In this document: piece after piece, positions 25,223-39,900 of the stretch | Numbering within the stretch: position 1 is the stretch's first letter | How the letters are laid out: the number at the start of each line of letters is the position of its first letter | Assembly (NCBI GenBank): GCA_964247055.1 | Contig: OZ176052.1 | Span: 14,198,001-14,262,000 of the forward strand | DNA length: 64,000 nt | Direction of reading: 5' to 3' | Source: Paragordius varius | Lineage: Eukaryota > Nematomorpha | Notes under the pieces: generated by a model | Database searches by the model: none | Told to the model about the DNA's origin: nothing | What the model saw: the letters and a program-made list of their open reading frames with translations, nothing else | Translations under genes and position numbers: made by a program

Positions 25223-27470
25223 TCGTATAAAATAAATTTTTTAAATATTTAAAAAATTCAAAAAAATTACATTTATACTCCGATCTCGAAAATATTTGGG
25301 GTGATGATGGAACTACCATAGGGCTACCCAAAAAAATTTATGGCGACATCACCTGATCAAATTTGGATTTTAGGTAGCCATTTTTATTTTTAAAATCGTA
25401 TAAAATAAATTTTTAAATATTTAAAAAATTCATAAAAATTACATTTATACTCCGATCTCGAAAATATTTGGGGTGATGATGGAACTACCATAGGGCTACC
25501 CAAAAAAAATTATAGTGACATCACCTGATCAAATTTGGATTTTAGGTAGCCATTTTTATTTTTAAAATCGTATAAAATAAATTTTTTAAATATTTAAAAA
25601 ATTCATAAAAATTACATTTATAGTCCGATCCCCAAAATATTTGGGGTGATGATGGAAGAACCATACGGCTACGCAAAAAAAATTATGGCGACATCACCTG
25701 ATTAAATTTGGATTTTAGGTAGCCATTTTTATTTTTAAAATCGTATAAAATAAATTTTTTAAATATTTAAAAAATTCAAAAAAAAATACATTTATACTCC
25801 GATCTCGAAAATATTTGGGGTGATGATGGAACTACCATAGTACTACCCAAAAAAAATTATGGCGACATCACCTGATCAAATTTTAATTTTAGGTAGCCAT
25901 TTTTATTTTTAAAATCGTATAAAATATATTTTTTAAATATTTAAAAAATTCATAAAAATTACATTTATACTCCGATCTCGAAAATATTTGGGGTGATGAT
26001 GGAACTACCATAGGGCTACCCAAGAAAAATTATAGTGACATCACCTGATCAAATTTGGATTTTAGGTAACCATTTTTATTTTTAATATCGTATAAAATAA
26101 ATTTTTTAAATATTTAAAAAATTCATAAAAATTACATTTATACTCCGATCTCGAAAATATTTGGGGTGATGATGGAACTACCATAGGGCTACCAAAAAAA
26201 AATTATGGTGACATCACCTGATCAAATTTGGATTTTAGGTAGCCATTTTTATTTTTAAAATCGTATAAAATAAATTTTTTAAATATTTAAAAAATTCATA
26301 AAAATTACATTTATAGTCCGATCCCCAAAATATTTGGGGTGATGATGGAACTACCATAGGGCTACCAAAAAAAAATTATGGTGACATCACCTGATCAAAT
26401 TTGGATTTTAGGTAGCCATTTTTATTTTTAAAATCGTATAAAATAAATTTTTTAAATATTTAAAAAATTCATAAAAATTACATTTATAGTCCGATCCCCA
26501 AAATATTTGGGGTGATGATGGAACTACCATAGGGCTACGCAAAAAAAATTATGGTGACATCACCTGATCAAATTTGGATTTTAGGTAGCCATTTTTATTT
26601 TTAAAATCGTATAAAATAAATTTTTTAAATATTTAAAAAATTCAAAAAAATTACATTTATACTCCGATCTCGACAATATTTGGGGTGATGATGGAACTAC
26701 CATAGGGCTACCCAAAAAAAATTATGGTGACATCACCTGATCAAATTTGGATTTTAGGTAGCCATTTTATTTTTAAAATCGTATAAAATAAATTTTTTAA
26801 ATATTTAAAAAATTCAAAAAAATTACATTTATACTCCGATCTCGAAAATATTAGGGGTGATGATGGAACTACCATAGGGCTACCCAAAAAAATTTATGGC
26901 GACATCACCTGATCAAATTTGGATTTTAGGTAGCCATTTTTATTTTTAAAATCGTATAAAATAAATTTTTAAATATTTAAAAAATTCATAAAAATTACAT
27001 TTATACTCTGATCTCGAAAATATTTGGGGTGATGATGGAACTACCATAGGGCTACCCAAAAAAAATTATAGTGACATCACCTGATCAAATTTGGATTTTA
27101 GGTAGCCATTTTTATTTTTAAAATCGTATAAAATAAATTTTTTAAATATTTAAAAAATTCATAAAAATTACATTTATACTCCGATCTCGAAAATATTTGG
27201 GGTGATGATGGAACAACCATACGGCTACGCAAAAAAAATTATGGCGACATCACCTGATTAAATTTGGATTTTAGGTAGCCATTTTTATTTTTAAAATCGT
27301 ATAAAATAAATTTTTTAAATATTTAAAAAATTCAAAAAAAATTACATTTATAGTCCGATCCCCAAAATATTTGGGGTGATGATGGAACTACCATAGTACT
27401 ACCCAAAAAAAATTATGGCGACATCACCTGATCAAATTTTAATTTTAGGTAGCCATTTTTATTTTTAAAA
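25223..27470 (+). repeat. Second copy of the 21941-24188 block
   Basis: Offset 3282, with the internal replacement described for the first copy. Private changes include gaggtaaccattttt near 26065, tattagggg at 26850 and ctctgatctcg near 27006. The first two are also found 16404 bp downstream. Confidence 0.87.
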
Positions 27471-28857
27471 TCGTATAAAATAAATTTTTTAAATATTTAA
27501 AAAATTCAAAAAAATTACATTTATACTCCGATCTCGACAATATTTGGGGTGATGATGGAACTACCATAGGGCTACCCAAAAAAAATTATGGTGACATCAC
27601 CTGATTAAATTTGGATTTTAGGTAGCCATTTTTATTTTTAAAATCGTATAAAATAAATTTTTTAAATATTTAAAAAATTCATAAAAATTACATTTATACT
27701 CCGATCTCGAAAATATTTGGGGTGATGATGGAACTACCATAGGGCTACCAAAAAAAAATTATGGTGACATCACCTGATCAAATTTGGATTTTAGGTAGCC
27801 ATTTTTATTTTTAAAATCGTATAAAATAAATTTTTTAAATATTTAAAAAATTCATAAAAATTACATTTATAGTCCGATCCCCAAAATATTTGGGGTGATG
27901 ATGGAACTACCATAGGGCTACCCAAAAAAAATTATGGTGACATCACCTGATCAAATTTGGATTTTAGGTAGCCATGTTTATTTTTAAAATCGTATAAAAT
28001 AAATTTTTTAAATATTTAAAAAATTCATAAAAATTACATTTATACTCCGATCTCGAAAATATTTGGGGTGATGATGGAACTACCATAGGGCTACGCAAAA
28101 AAAATTATGGTGACATCACCTGATCAAATTTGGATTTTAGGTAGCCATTTTTATTTTTAAAATCGTATAAAATAAATTTTTTAAATATTTAAAAAATTCA
28201 AAAAAATTACATTTATACTCCGATCTCGACAATATTTGGGGTGATGATGGAACTACCATAGGGCTACCCAAAAAAAATTATGGTGACATCACCTGATCAA
28301 ATTTGGATTCTAGGTAGCCATTTTTATTTTTAAAATCGTATAAAATAAATTTTTTAAATATTTAAAAAATTCATAAAAATTACATTTATACTCCGATCTC
28401 GAAAATATTTGGGGTGATGATGGAACTACCATAGGGCTACCCAAAAAAAATTATGGTGACATCACCTGATCAAATTTGGATTTTAGATAGCCATTTTTAT
28501 TTTTAAAATCGTATAAAATAAATTTTTTAAATATTTAAAAAATTCATAAAAGTTACATTTATAGTCCGATCCCCAAAATATTTGTGGTATGATGATGGAA
28601 CTACCATAGGGCTACCAAAAAAAAAATTATGGTGACATCACCTGATCAAATTTGGATTTTAGGTAGCCATTTTTATTTTTAAAATCGTATAAAATAAATT
28701 TTTTAAATATTTAAAAAATTCATAAAAATTACATTTATAGTCCGATCCCCAAAATTTTTGGGGTGATGATGGAAGTACCATAGGGCTACCCAAAAAAAAT
28801 TATGGTGACATCACCTGATCAAATTTGGATTTTAGGTAGCCATTTTTATTTTTAAAA
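27471..28857 (+). repeat. Second copy of 19871-21083 plus end of unit 1
   Basis: Follows the order of 19871-21083 and adds gtagccatgtttat (27971), shared with 44375. The last monomer (28685-28857) has aaaatttttgggg and ggaagtacc. The first is shared with 45155; the second appears to be private. The class order changes at 28858, which is taken as the junction between the two 12.8-kb units. Confidence 0.84.
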
Positions 28858-31800
28858 TCGTATAAAATAAATTTTTTAAATATTTAAAAAATTCATAAAA
28901 ATTACATTTATACTCCGATCTCGAAAATATTTGGGGTGATGATGGAACTACCATAGGGCTACCCAAAAAAAATTATAGTGACATCACCTGATCAAATTTG
29001 GATTTTAGGTAGCCATTTTTATTTTTAAAATCGTATAAAATAAATTTTTTAAATATTTAAAAAATTCATAAAAATTACATTTATAGTCCGATCCCCAAAA
29101 TATTTGGGGTGATGATGGAACAACCATACGGCTACGCAAAAAAAATTATGGCGACATCACCTGATCAAATTTGGATTTTAGGTAGCCATTTTTATTTTTA
29201 AAATCGTATAAAATAAATTTTTTAAATATTTAAAAAATTCAAAAAAATTACATTTATACTCCGATCTCGAAAATATTTGGGGTGATGATGGAACTACCAT
29301 AGGGCTACCCAAAAAAAATTATGGCGACATCACCTGATCAAATTTGGATTTTAGGTAGCCATTTTTATTTTTAAAATCGTATAAAATAAATTTTTAAATA
29401 TTTAAAAAATTCATAAAAATTACATTTATACTCCGATCTCGAAAATATTTGGGGTGATGATGGAACTACCATAGGGCTACCCAAAAAAAATTATAGTGAC
29501 ATCACCTGATCAAATTTGGATTTTAGGTAGCCATTTTTATTTTTAAAATCGTATAAAATAAATTTTTTAAATATTTAAAAAATTCATAAAAATTACATTT
29601 ATAGTCCGATCCCCAAAATATTTGGGGTGATGATGGAACAACCATACGGCTACGCAAAAAAAATTATGGCGACATCACCTGATCAAATTTGGATTTAAGG
29701 TAGCCATTTTTATTTTTAAAATCGTATAAAATAAATTTTTTAAATATTTAAAAAATTCAAAAAAAATTACATTTATACTCCGATCTCGAAAATATTTGGG
29801 GTGATGATGGAACTACCATAGGGCTATACAAAAAAAATTATGGTGACATCACCTGATCAAATTTGGATTTTAGGTAGCCATTTTTATTTTTAAAATCGTA
29901 TAAAATAAATTTTTTAAATATTTAAAAAATTCAAAAAAATTACATTTATACTCCGATCTCGACAATATTTGGGGTGATGATGGAACTACCATAGGGCTAC
30001 CCAAAAAAAATTATGGTGACATCACCTGATTAAATTTGGATTTTAGGTAGCCATTTTTATTTTTAAAATCGTATAAAATAAATTTTTTAAATATTTAAAA
30101 AATTCATAAAAATTACATTTATACTCCGATCTCGAAAATATTTGGGGTGATGATGGAACTACCATAGGGCTACCAAAAAAATTATGGTGACATCACCTGA
30201 TCAAATTTGGATTTTAGGTAGCCATTTTTATTTTTAAAATCGTATAAAATAAATTTTTTAAATATTTAAAAAATTCATAAAAATTACATTTATAGTCCGA
30301 TCCCCAAAATATTTGGGGTGATGATGGAACTACCATAGGGCTACCCAAAAAAAATTATGGTGACATCACCTGATCAAATTTGGATTTTAGGTAGCCATTT
30401 TTATTTTTAAAATCGTATAAAATAAATTTTTTTAATATTTAAAAAATTCAAAAAAATTACATTTATACTCCGATCTCGAAAATATTTGGGGTGATGATGG
30501 AACTACCATAGGGCTACGCAAAAAAAATTATGGTGACATCACCTGATCAAATTTGGATTTTAGGTAGCCATTTTTCTTTTTAAAATCGTATAAAATAAAT
30601 TTTTTAAATTAAAAAATTCAAAAAAATTACATTTATACTCCGATCTCGACAATATTTGGAGTGATGATGGAACTACCATAGGGCTACCCAAAAAAAATTA
30701 TAGTGACATCACCTGATCAAATTTGCATTTTAGGTAGCCATTTTTATTTTTAAAATCGTATAAAATAAATTTTTTAAATATTTAAAAAATTCATAAAAAT
30801 TACATTTATAGTCCGATCCCCAAAATATTTGGGGTGATGATGGAACAACCATACGGCTACGCAAAAAAAATTATGGCGACATCACCTGATCAAATTTGGA
30901 TTTTAGGTAGCCATTTTTATTTTTAAAATCGTATAAAATAAATTTTTTAAATATTTAAAAAATTCAAAAAAATTACATTTATACTCCGATCTCGACAATA
31001 TTTGGGGTGATGATGGAACTACCATAGGGCTACCCAAAAAAAATTATGGTGACATCACCTGATTAAATTTGGATTTTAGGTAGCCATTTTTATTTTTAAA
31101 ATCGTATAAAATAAATTTTTTAAATATTTAAAAAATTCAAAAAAATTACATTTATACTCCGATCTCGACAATATTTGGGGTGATGATGGAACTACCATAG
31201 GGCTACCCAAAAAAAATTATGGTGACATCACCTGATTAAATTTGGATTTTAGGTAGCCATTTTTATTTTTAAAATCGTATAAAATAAATTTTTTAAATAT
31301 TTAAAAAATTCATAAAAATTACATTTATACTCCGATCTCGAAAATATTTGGGGTGATGATGGAACTACCATAGGGCTATAAAAAAAAAATTATGGTGACA
31401 TCACCTGATCAAATTTGGATTTTAGGTAGCCATTTTTATTTTTAAAATCGTATAAAATAAATTTTTTAAATATTTAAAAAATTCATAAAAATTACATTTA
31501 TAGTCCGATCCCCAAAATATTTGGGGTGATGATGGAACTACCATAGGGCTACCCAAAAAAAATTATGGTGACATCACCTGATCAAATTTGGATTTTAGGT
31601 AGCCATTTTTATTTTTAAAATCGTATAAAATAAATTTTTTAAATATTTAAAAAATTCAAAAAAATTACATTTATACTCCGATCTCGAAAATATTTGGGGT
31701 GATGATGGAACTACCATAGGGCTACGCAAAAAAAATTATGGTGACATCACCTGATCAAATTTGGATTTTAGGTAGCCATTTTTCTTTTTAAAATCGTATA

Positions 31801-32312
31801 AAATAAATTTTTTAAATATTTAAAAAATTCAAAAAAATTACATTTATACTCCGATCTCGACAATATTTGGAGTGATGATGGAACTACCATAGGGCTACCC
31901 AAAAAAAATTATGGTGACATCACCTGATCAAATTTGGATTTTAGGTAGCCATTTTTATTTTTAAAATCGTATAAAATAAATTTTTTAAATATTTAAAAAA
32001 TTCAAAAAAATTACATTTATACTCCGATCTCGAAAATATTTGGGGTGATGATGGAACTACCATAGGGCTACGCAAAAAAAATTATGGTGACATCACCTGA
32101 TCAAATTTGGATTTTAGGTAGCCATTTTTATTTTTAAAATCGTATAAAATAAATTTTTTAAATATTTAAAAAATTCAAAAAAATTACATTTATACTCCGA
32201 TCTCGAAAATATTTGGGGTGATGATGGAACTACCATAGGGCTACCCAAAAAAAATTATGGCGACATCACCTGATCAAATTTGGATTTTAGGTAGCCATTT
32301 TTATTTTTAAAA

Positions 32313-32484
32313 TCGTATAAAATAAATTTTTAAATATTTAAAAAATTCATAAAAATTACATTTATACTCCGATCTCGAAAATATTTGGGGTGATGATGGA
32401 ACTACCATAGGGCTACCCAAAAAAAATTATAGTGACATCACCTGATCAAATTTGGATTTTAGGTAGCCATTTTTATTTTTAAAA
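32313..32484 (+). repeat. One-monomer insertion relative to copy 1
   Basis: This T5/tatagtg monomer sits between a caaaaaaa/ggcgac unit and a class-B catacgg/gattaaa unit. The equivalent place in copy 1 (19551) goes straight from the first to the last. It accounts for the offset change from 12789 to 12961. The full three-unit order is the common trimer, so copy 1 may have lost the unit rather than copy 2 gaining it. Confidence 0.78.
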
Positions 32485-33004
32485 TCGTATAAAATAAATT
32501 TTTTAAATATTTAAAAAATTCATAAAAATTACATTTATAGTCCGATCCCCAAAATATTTGGGGTGATGATGGAACAACCATACGGCTACGCAAAAAAAAT
32601 TATGGCGACATCACCTGATTAAATTTGGATTTTAGGTAGCCATTTTTATTTTTAAAATCGTATAAAATAAATTTTTTAAATATTTAAAAAATTCAAAAAA
32701 AATTACATTTATACTCCGATCTCGAAAATATTTGGGGTGATGATGGAACTACCATAGTAGTACCCAAAAAAAATTATGGCGACATCACCTGATCAAATTT
32801 TAATTTTAGGTAGCCATTTTTATTTTTAAAATCGTATAAAATAAATTTTTTAAATATTTAAAAAATTCAAAAAAATTACATTTATACTCCGATCTCGACA
32901 ATATTTGGGGTGATGATGGAACTACCATAGGGCTACCCAAAAAAAATTATGGTGACATCACCTGATTAAATTTGGATTTTAGGTAGCCATTTTTATTTTT
33001 AAAA

Positions 33005-36000
33005 TCGTATAAAATAAATTTTTTAAATATTTAAAAAATTCATAAAAAGTACATTTATACTCCGATCTCGAAAATATTTGGGGTGATGATGGAACTACCA
33101 TAGGGCTACCAAAAAAAAATTATGGTGACATCACCTGATCAAATTTGGATTTTAGGTAGCCATTTTTATTTTTAAAATCGTATAAAATAAATTTTTTAAA
33201 TATTTAAAAAATTCATAAAAATTACATTTATAGTCCGATCCCCAAAATATTTGGGGTGATGATGGAACTACCATAGGGCTACCCAAAAAAAATTATGGTG
33301 ACATCACCTGATCAAATTTGGATTTTAGGTAGCCATTTTTATTTTTAAAATCGTATAAAATAAATTTTTTAAATATTTAAAAAATTCATAAAAATTACAT
33401 TTATACTCCGATCTCGAAAATATTTGGGGTGATGATGGAACTACCATAGGGCTACGCAAAAAAAATTATGGTGACATCACCTGATCAAATTTGGATTTTA
33501 GGTAGCCATTTTTATTTTTAAAATTGTATAAAATAAATTTTTTAAATATTTAAAAAATTTATACTCCGATCTCGACAATATTTGGGGTGATGATGGAACT
33601 ACCATAGGGCTACCCAAAAAAAATTATGGTGACATCACCTGATCAAATTTGGATTCTAGGTAGCCATTTTTATTTTTAAAATCGTATAAGATAAATTTTT
33701 TAAATATTTAAAAAATTCATAAAAATTACATTTATACTCCGATCTCGAAAATATTTGGGGTGATGATGGAACTACCATAGGGCTACCCAAAAAAAATTAT
33801 GGTGACATCACCTGATCAAATTTGGATTTTAGATAGCCATTTTTATTTTTAAAATCGTATAAAATAAATTTTTTAAATATTTAAAAAATTCATAAAAGTT
33901 ACATTTATAGTCCGATCCCCAAAATATTTGTGGTATGATGATGGAACTACCATAGGGCTACCAAAAAAAAATTATGGTGACATCACCTGATCAAATTTGG
34001 ATTTTAGGTAGCCATTTTTATTTTTAAAATCGTATAAAATAAATTTTTTAAATATTTAAAAAATTCATAAAAGTTACATTTATAGTCCGATCCCCAAAAT
34101 ATTTGTGGTATGATGATGGAACTACCATAGGGCTACCAAAAAAAAATTATGGTGACATCACCTGATCAAATTTGGATTTTAGGTAGCCATTTTTATTTTT
34201 AAAATCGTATAAAATAAATTTTTTAAATATTTAAAAAATTCATAAAAATTACATTTATACTCCGATCTCGAAAATATTTGGGGTGATGATGGAACTACCA
34301 TAGGGCTACGCAAAAAAAATTATGGTGACATCACCTGATCAAATTTGGATTTTAGGTAGACATTTTTATTTTTAAAATTGTATAAAATAAATTTTTTAAA
34401 TATTTAAAAAATTCAAAAAAATTACATTTATACTCCGATCTCGACAATATTTGGGGTGATGATGGAACTACCATAGGGCTACCCAAAAAAAATTATGGTG
34501 ACATCACCTGATCAAATTTGGATTCTAGGTAGCCATTTTTATTTTTAAAATCGTATAAGATAAATTTTTTAAATATTTAAAAAATTCATAAAAATTACAT
34601 TTATACTCCGATCTCGAAAATATTTGGGGTGATGATGGAACTACCATAGGGCTACGCAACAATTATGGCGACATCACCTGATCAAATTTGGATTTTAGGT
34701 AGCCATTTTATTTTTAAAATCGTATAAGATAAATTTTTTAAATATTTAAAAAATTCATAAAAATTACATTTATACTCCGACCTCGAAAATATTTGGGGTG
34801 ATGATGGAACAACCATAGGGCTACGCAACAATTATGGCGACATCACCTGATCAAATTTGGATTTTAGGTAGCCATTTTATTTTTAAAATCGTATAAAATA
34901 AATTTTTTAAATATTTAAAAAATTCAAAAAAATTACATTTATACTCCGATCTCGAAAATATTTGGGGTGATGATGGAACTACCATAGGGCTACCCAAAAA
35001 AATTTATGGCGACATCACCTGATCAAATTTGGATTTTAGGTAGCCATTTTTATTTTTAAAATCGTATAAAATAAATTTTTAAATATTTAAAAAATTCATA
35101 AAAATTACATTTATACTCCGATCTCGAAAATATTTGGGGTGATGATGGAACTACCATAGGGCTACCCAAAAAAAATTATAGTGACATCACCTGATCAAAT
35201 TTGGATTTTAGGTAGCCATTTTTATTTTTAAAATCGTATAAAATAAATTTTTTAAATATTTAAAAAATTCATAAAAATTACATTTATAGTCCGATCCCCA
35301 AAATATTTGGGGTGATGATGGAAGAACCATACGGCTACGCAAAAAAAATTATGGCGACATCACCTGATTAAATTTGGATTTTAGGTAGCCATTTTTATTT
35401 TTAAAATCGTATAAAATAAATTTTTTAAATATTTAAAAAATTCAAAAAAAAATACATTTATACTCCGATCTCGAAAATATTTGGGGTGATGATGGAACTA
35501 CCATAGTACTACCCAAAAAAAATTATGGCGACATCACCTGATCAAATTTTAATTTTAGGTAGCCATTTTTATTTTTAAAATCGTATAAAATAAATTTTTT
35601 AAATATTTAAAAAATTCAAAAAAATTACATTTATACTCCGATCTCGACAATATTTGGGGTGATGATGGAACTACCATAGGGCTACCCAAAAAAAATTATG
35701 GTGACATCACCTGATTAAATTTGGATTTTAGGTAGCCATTTTTATTTTTAAAATCGTATAAAATAAATTTTTTAAATATTTAAAAAATTCATAAAAATTA
35801 CATTTATACTCCGATCTCGAAAATATTTGGGGTGATGATGGAACTACCATAGGGCTACCAAAAAAAAATTATGGTGACATCACCTGATCAAATTTGGATT
35901 TTAGGTAGCCATTTTTATTTTTAAAATCGTATAAAATAAATTTTTTAAATATTTAAAAAATTCATAAAAATTACATTTATAGTCCGATCCCCAAAATATT

Positions 36001-36445
36001 TGGGGTGATGATGGAACTACCATAGGGCTACCCAAAAAAAATTATGGTGACGTCACCTGATCAAATTTGGATTTTAGGTAGCCATTTTTATTTTTAAAAT
36101 CGTATAAAATAAATTTTTTAAATATTTAAAAAATTCATAAAAATTACATTTATACTCCGATCTCGAAAATATTTGGGGTGATGATGGAACTACCATAGGG
36201 CTACGCAAAAAAAATTATGGTGACATCACCTGATCAAATTTGGATTTTAGGTAGCCATTTTTATTTTTAAAATCGTATAAAATAAATTTTTTAAATATTT
36301 AAAAAATTCAAAAAAATTACATTTATACTCCGATCTCGACAATATTTGGGGTGATGATGGAACTACCATAGGGCTACCCAAAAAAAATTATGGTGACATC
36401 ACCTGATTAAATTTGGATTTTAGGTAGCCATTTTTATTTTTAAAA
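33005..36445 (+). repeat. 20-monomer tandem duplication, first copy (3.44 kb)
   Basis: Starts at the aaaaagtaca monomer and ends at a ctcgacaa/gattaaa unit. The same series begins again at 36446, 3441 bp later. A 15-bp deletion near 33560 (aaaaaatttatactccg) is private to this copy and changes the offset to 3456 (ctacgcaacaatt at 34649 and 38105). Both copies have two successive tttgtggtatgatg monomers where the 20.9-kb relative has one. Confidence 0.86.
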
Positions 36446-39400
36446 TCGTATAAAATAAATTTTTTAAATATTTAAAAAATTCATAAAAAGTACATTTATA
36501 CTCCGATCTCGAAAATATTTGGGGTGATGATGGAACTACCATAGGGCTACCAAAAAAAAATTATGGTGACATCACCTGATCAAATTTGGATTTTAGGTAG
36601 CCATTTTTATTTTTAAAATCGTATAAAATAAATTTTTTAAATATTTAAAAAATTCATAAAAATTACATTTATAGTCCGATCCCCAAAATATTTGGGGTGA
36701 TGATGGAACTACCATAGGGCTACCCAAAAAAAATTATGGTGACATCACCTGATCAAATTTGGATTTTAGGTAGCCATTTTTATTTTTAAAATCGTATAAA
36801 ATAAATTTTTTAAATATTTAAAAAATTCATAAAAATTACATTTATACTCCGATCTCGAAAATATTTGGGGTGATGATGGAACTACCATAGGGCTACGCAA
36901 AAAAAATTATGGTGACATCACCTGATCAAATTTGGATTTTAGGTAGCCATTTTTATTTTTAAAATTGTATAAAATAAATTTTTTAAATATTTAAAAAATT
37001 CAAAAAAATTACATTTATACTCCGATCTCGACAATATTTGGGGTGATGATGGAACTACCATAGGGCTACCCAAAAAAAATTATGGTGACATCACCTGATC
37101 AAATTTGGATTCTAGGTAGCCATTTTTATTTTTAAAATCGTATAAGATAAATTTTTTAAATATTTAAAAAATTCATAAAAATTACATTTATACTCCGATC
37201 TCGAAAATATTTGGGGTGATGATGGAACTACCATAGGGCTACCCAAAAAAAATTATGGTGACATCACCTGATCAAATTTGGATTTTAGATAGCCATTTTT
37301 ATTTTTAAAATCGTATAAAATAAATTTTTTAAATATTTAAAAAATTCATAAAAGTTACATTTATAGTCCGATCCCCAAAATATTTGTGGTATGATGATGG
37401 AACTACCATAGGGCTACCAAAAAAAAATTATGGTGACATCACCTGATCAAATTTGGATTTTAGGTAGCCATTTTTATTTTTAAAATCGTATAAAATAAAT
37501 TTTTTAAATATTTAAAAAATTCATAAAAGTTACATTTATAGTCCGATCCCCAAAATATTTGTGGTATGATGATGGAACTACCATAGGGCTACCAAAAAAA
37601 AATTATGGTGACATCACCTGATCAAATTTGGATTTTAGGTAGCCATTTTTATTTTTAAAATCGTATAAAATAAATTTTTTAAATATTTAAAAAATTCATA
37701 AAAATTACATTTATACTCCGATCTCGAAAATATTTGGGGTGATGATGGAACTACCATAGGGCTACGCAAAAAAAATTATGGTGACATCACCTGATCAAAT
37801 TTGGATTTTAGGTAGCCATTTTTATTTTTAAAATTGTATAAAATAAATTTTTTAAATATTTAAAAAATTCAAAAAAATTACATTTATACTCCGATCTCGA
37901 CAATATTTGGGGTGATGATGGAACTACCATAGGGCTACCCAAAAAAAATTATGGTGACATCACCTGATCAAATTTGGATTCTAGGTAGCCATTTTTATTT
38001 TTAAAATCGTATAAGATAAATTTTTTAAATATTTAAAAAATTCATAAAAATTACATTTATACTCCGATCTCGAAAATATTTGGGGTGATGATGGAACTAC
38101 CATAGGGCTACGCAACAATTATGGCGACATCACCTGATCAAATTTGGATTTTAGGTAGCCATTTTATTTTTAAAATCGTATAAGATAAATTTTTTAAATA
38201 TTTAAAAAATTCATAAAAATTACATTTATACTCCGACCTCGAAAATATTTGGGGTGATGATGGAACAACCATAGGGCTACGCAACAATTATGGCGACATC
38301 ACCTGATCAAATTTGGATTTTAGGTAGCCATTTTATTTTTAAAATCGTATAAAATAAATTTTTTAAATATTTAAAAAATTCAAAAAAATTACATTTATAC
38401 TCCGATCTCGAAAATATTTGGGGTGATGATGGAACTACCATAGGGCTACCCAAAAAAATTTATGGCGACATCACCTGATCAAATTTGGATTTTAGGTAGC
38501 CATTTTTATTTTTAAAATCGTATAAAATAAATTTTTAAATATTTAAAAAATTCATAAAAATTACATTTATACTCCGATCTCGAAAATATTTGGGGTGATG
38601 ATGGAACTACCATAGGGCTACCCAAAAAAAATTATAGTGACATCACCTGATCAAATTTGGATTTTAGGTAGCCATTTTTATTTTTAAAATCGTATAAAAT
38701 AAATTTTTTAAATATTTAAAAAATTCATAAAAATTACATTTATAGTCCGATCCCCAAAATATTTGGGGTGATGATGGAAGAACCATACGGCTACGCAAAA
38801 AAAATTATGGCGACATCACCTGATTAAATTTGGATTTTAGGTAGCCATTTTTATTTTTAAAATCGTATAAAATAAATTTTTTAAATATTTAAAAAATTCA
38901 AAAAAAAATACATTTATACTCCGATCTCGAAAATATTTGGGGTGATGATGGAACTACCATAGTACTACCCAAAAAAAATTATGGCGACATCACCTGATCA
39001 AATTTTAATTTTAGGTAGCCATTTTTATTTTTAAAATCGTATAAAATAAATTTTTTAAATATTTAAAAAATTCAAAAAAATTACATTTATACTCCGATCT
39101 CGACAATATTTGGGGTGATGATGGAACTACCATAGGGCTACCCAAAAAAAATTATGGTGACATCACCTGATTAAATTTGGATTTTAGGTAGCCATTTTTA
39201 TTTTTAAAATCGTATAAAATAAATTTTTTAAATATTTAAAAAATTCATAAAAATTACATTTATACTCCGATCTCGAAAATATTTGGGGTGATGATGGAAC
39301 TACCATAGGGCTACCAAAAAAAAATTATGGTGACATCACCTGATCAAATTTGGATTTTAGGTAGCCATTTTTATTTTTAAAATCGTATAAAATAAATTTT

Positions 39401-39900
39401 TTAAATATTTAAAAAATTCATAAAAATTACATTTATAGTCCGATCCCCAAAATATTTGGGGTGATGATGGAACTACCATAGGGCTACCCAAAAAAAATTA
39501 TGGTGACATCACCTGATCAAATTTGGATTTTAGGTAGCCATTTTTATTTTTAAAATCGTATAAAATAAATTTTTTAAATATTTAAAAAATTCATAAAAAT
39601 TACATTTATACTCCGATCTCGAAAATATTTGGGGTGATGATGGAACTACCATAGGGCTACGCAAAAAAAATTATGGTGACATCACCTGATCAAATTTGGA
39701 TTTTAGGTAGCCATTTTTATTTTTAAAATCGTATAAAATAAATTTTTTAAATATTTAAAAAATTCAAAAAAATTACATTTATACTCCGATCTCGACAATA
39801 TTTGGGGTGATGATGGAACTACCATAGGGCTACCCAAAAAAAATTATGGTGACATCACCTGATCAAATTTGGATTTTAGGTAGCCATTTTATTTTTAAAA
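36446..39900 (+). repeat. 20-monomer tandem duplication, second copy
   Basis: Repeats 33005-36445 without the 15-bp deletion. Its last unit (39729-39900) has gatcaaa and the 4-T cattttattt, like 23.4 kb, instead of gattaaa. The right end of this copy therefore joins smoothly to the rest of the 12.8-kb unit. Confidence 0.85.

Larger units (their letters stand above)
16071..28857 (+). repeat. 12.8-kb segmental unit, copy 1
   Basis: The succession of about 74 monomers here is repeated, with the same rare variants, in 28858-45260. Offsets measured at markers are 12790 at the start (ctatac at about 17035 and 29825), 12789 at the ttttttaaattaaaaaattc deletion (17821 and 30610) and at ctataaaaa (18586 and 31375), 12961 at tagtag (19790 and 32751) and 12948 at ctacgcaacaatt (21701 and 34649). 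A second alignment of the right part has offset 16402-16404. The unit ends where class order breaks at 28858/45261. Confidence 0.88.
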
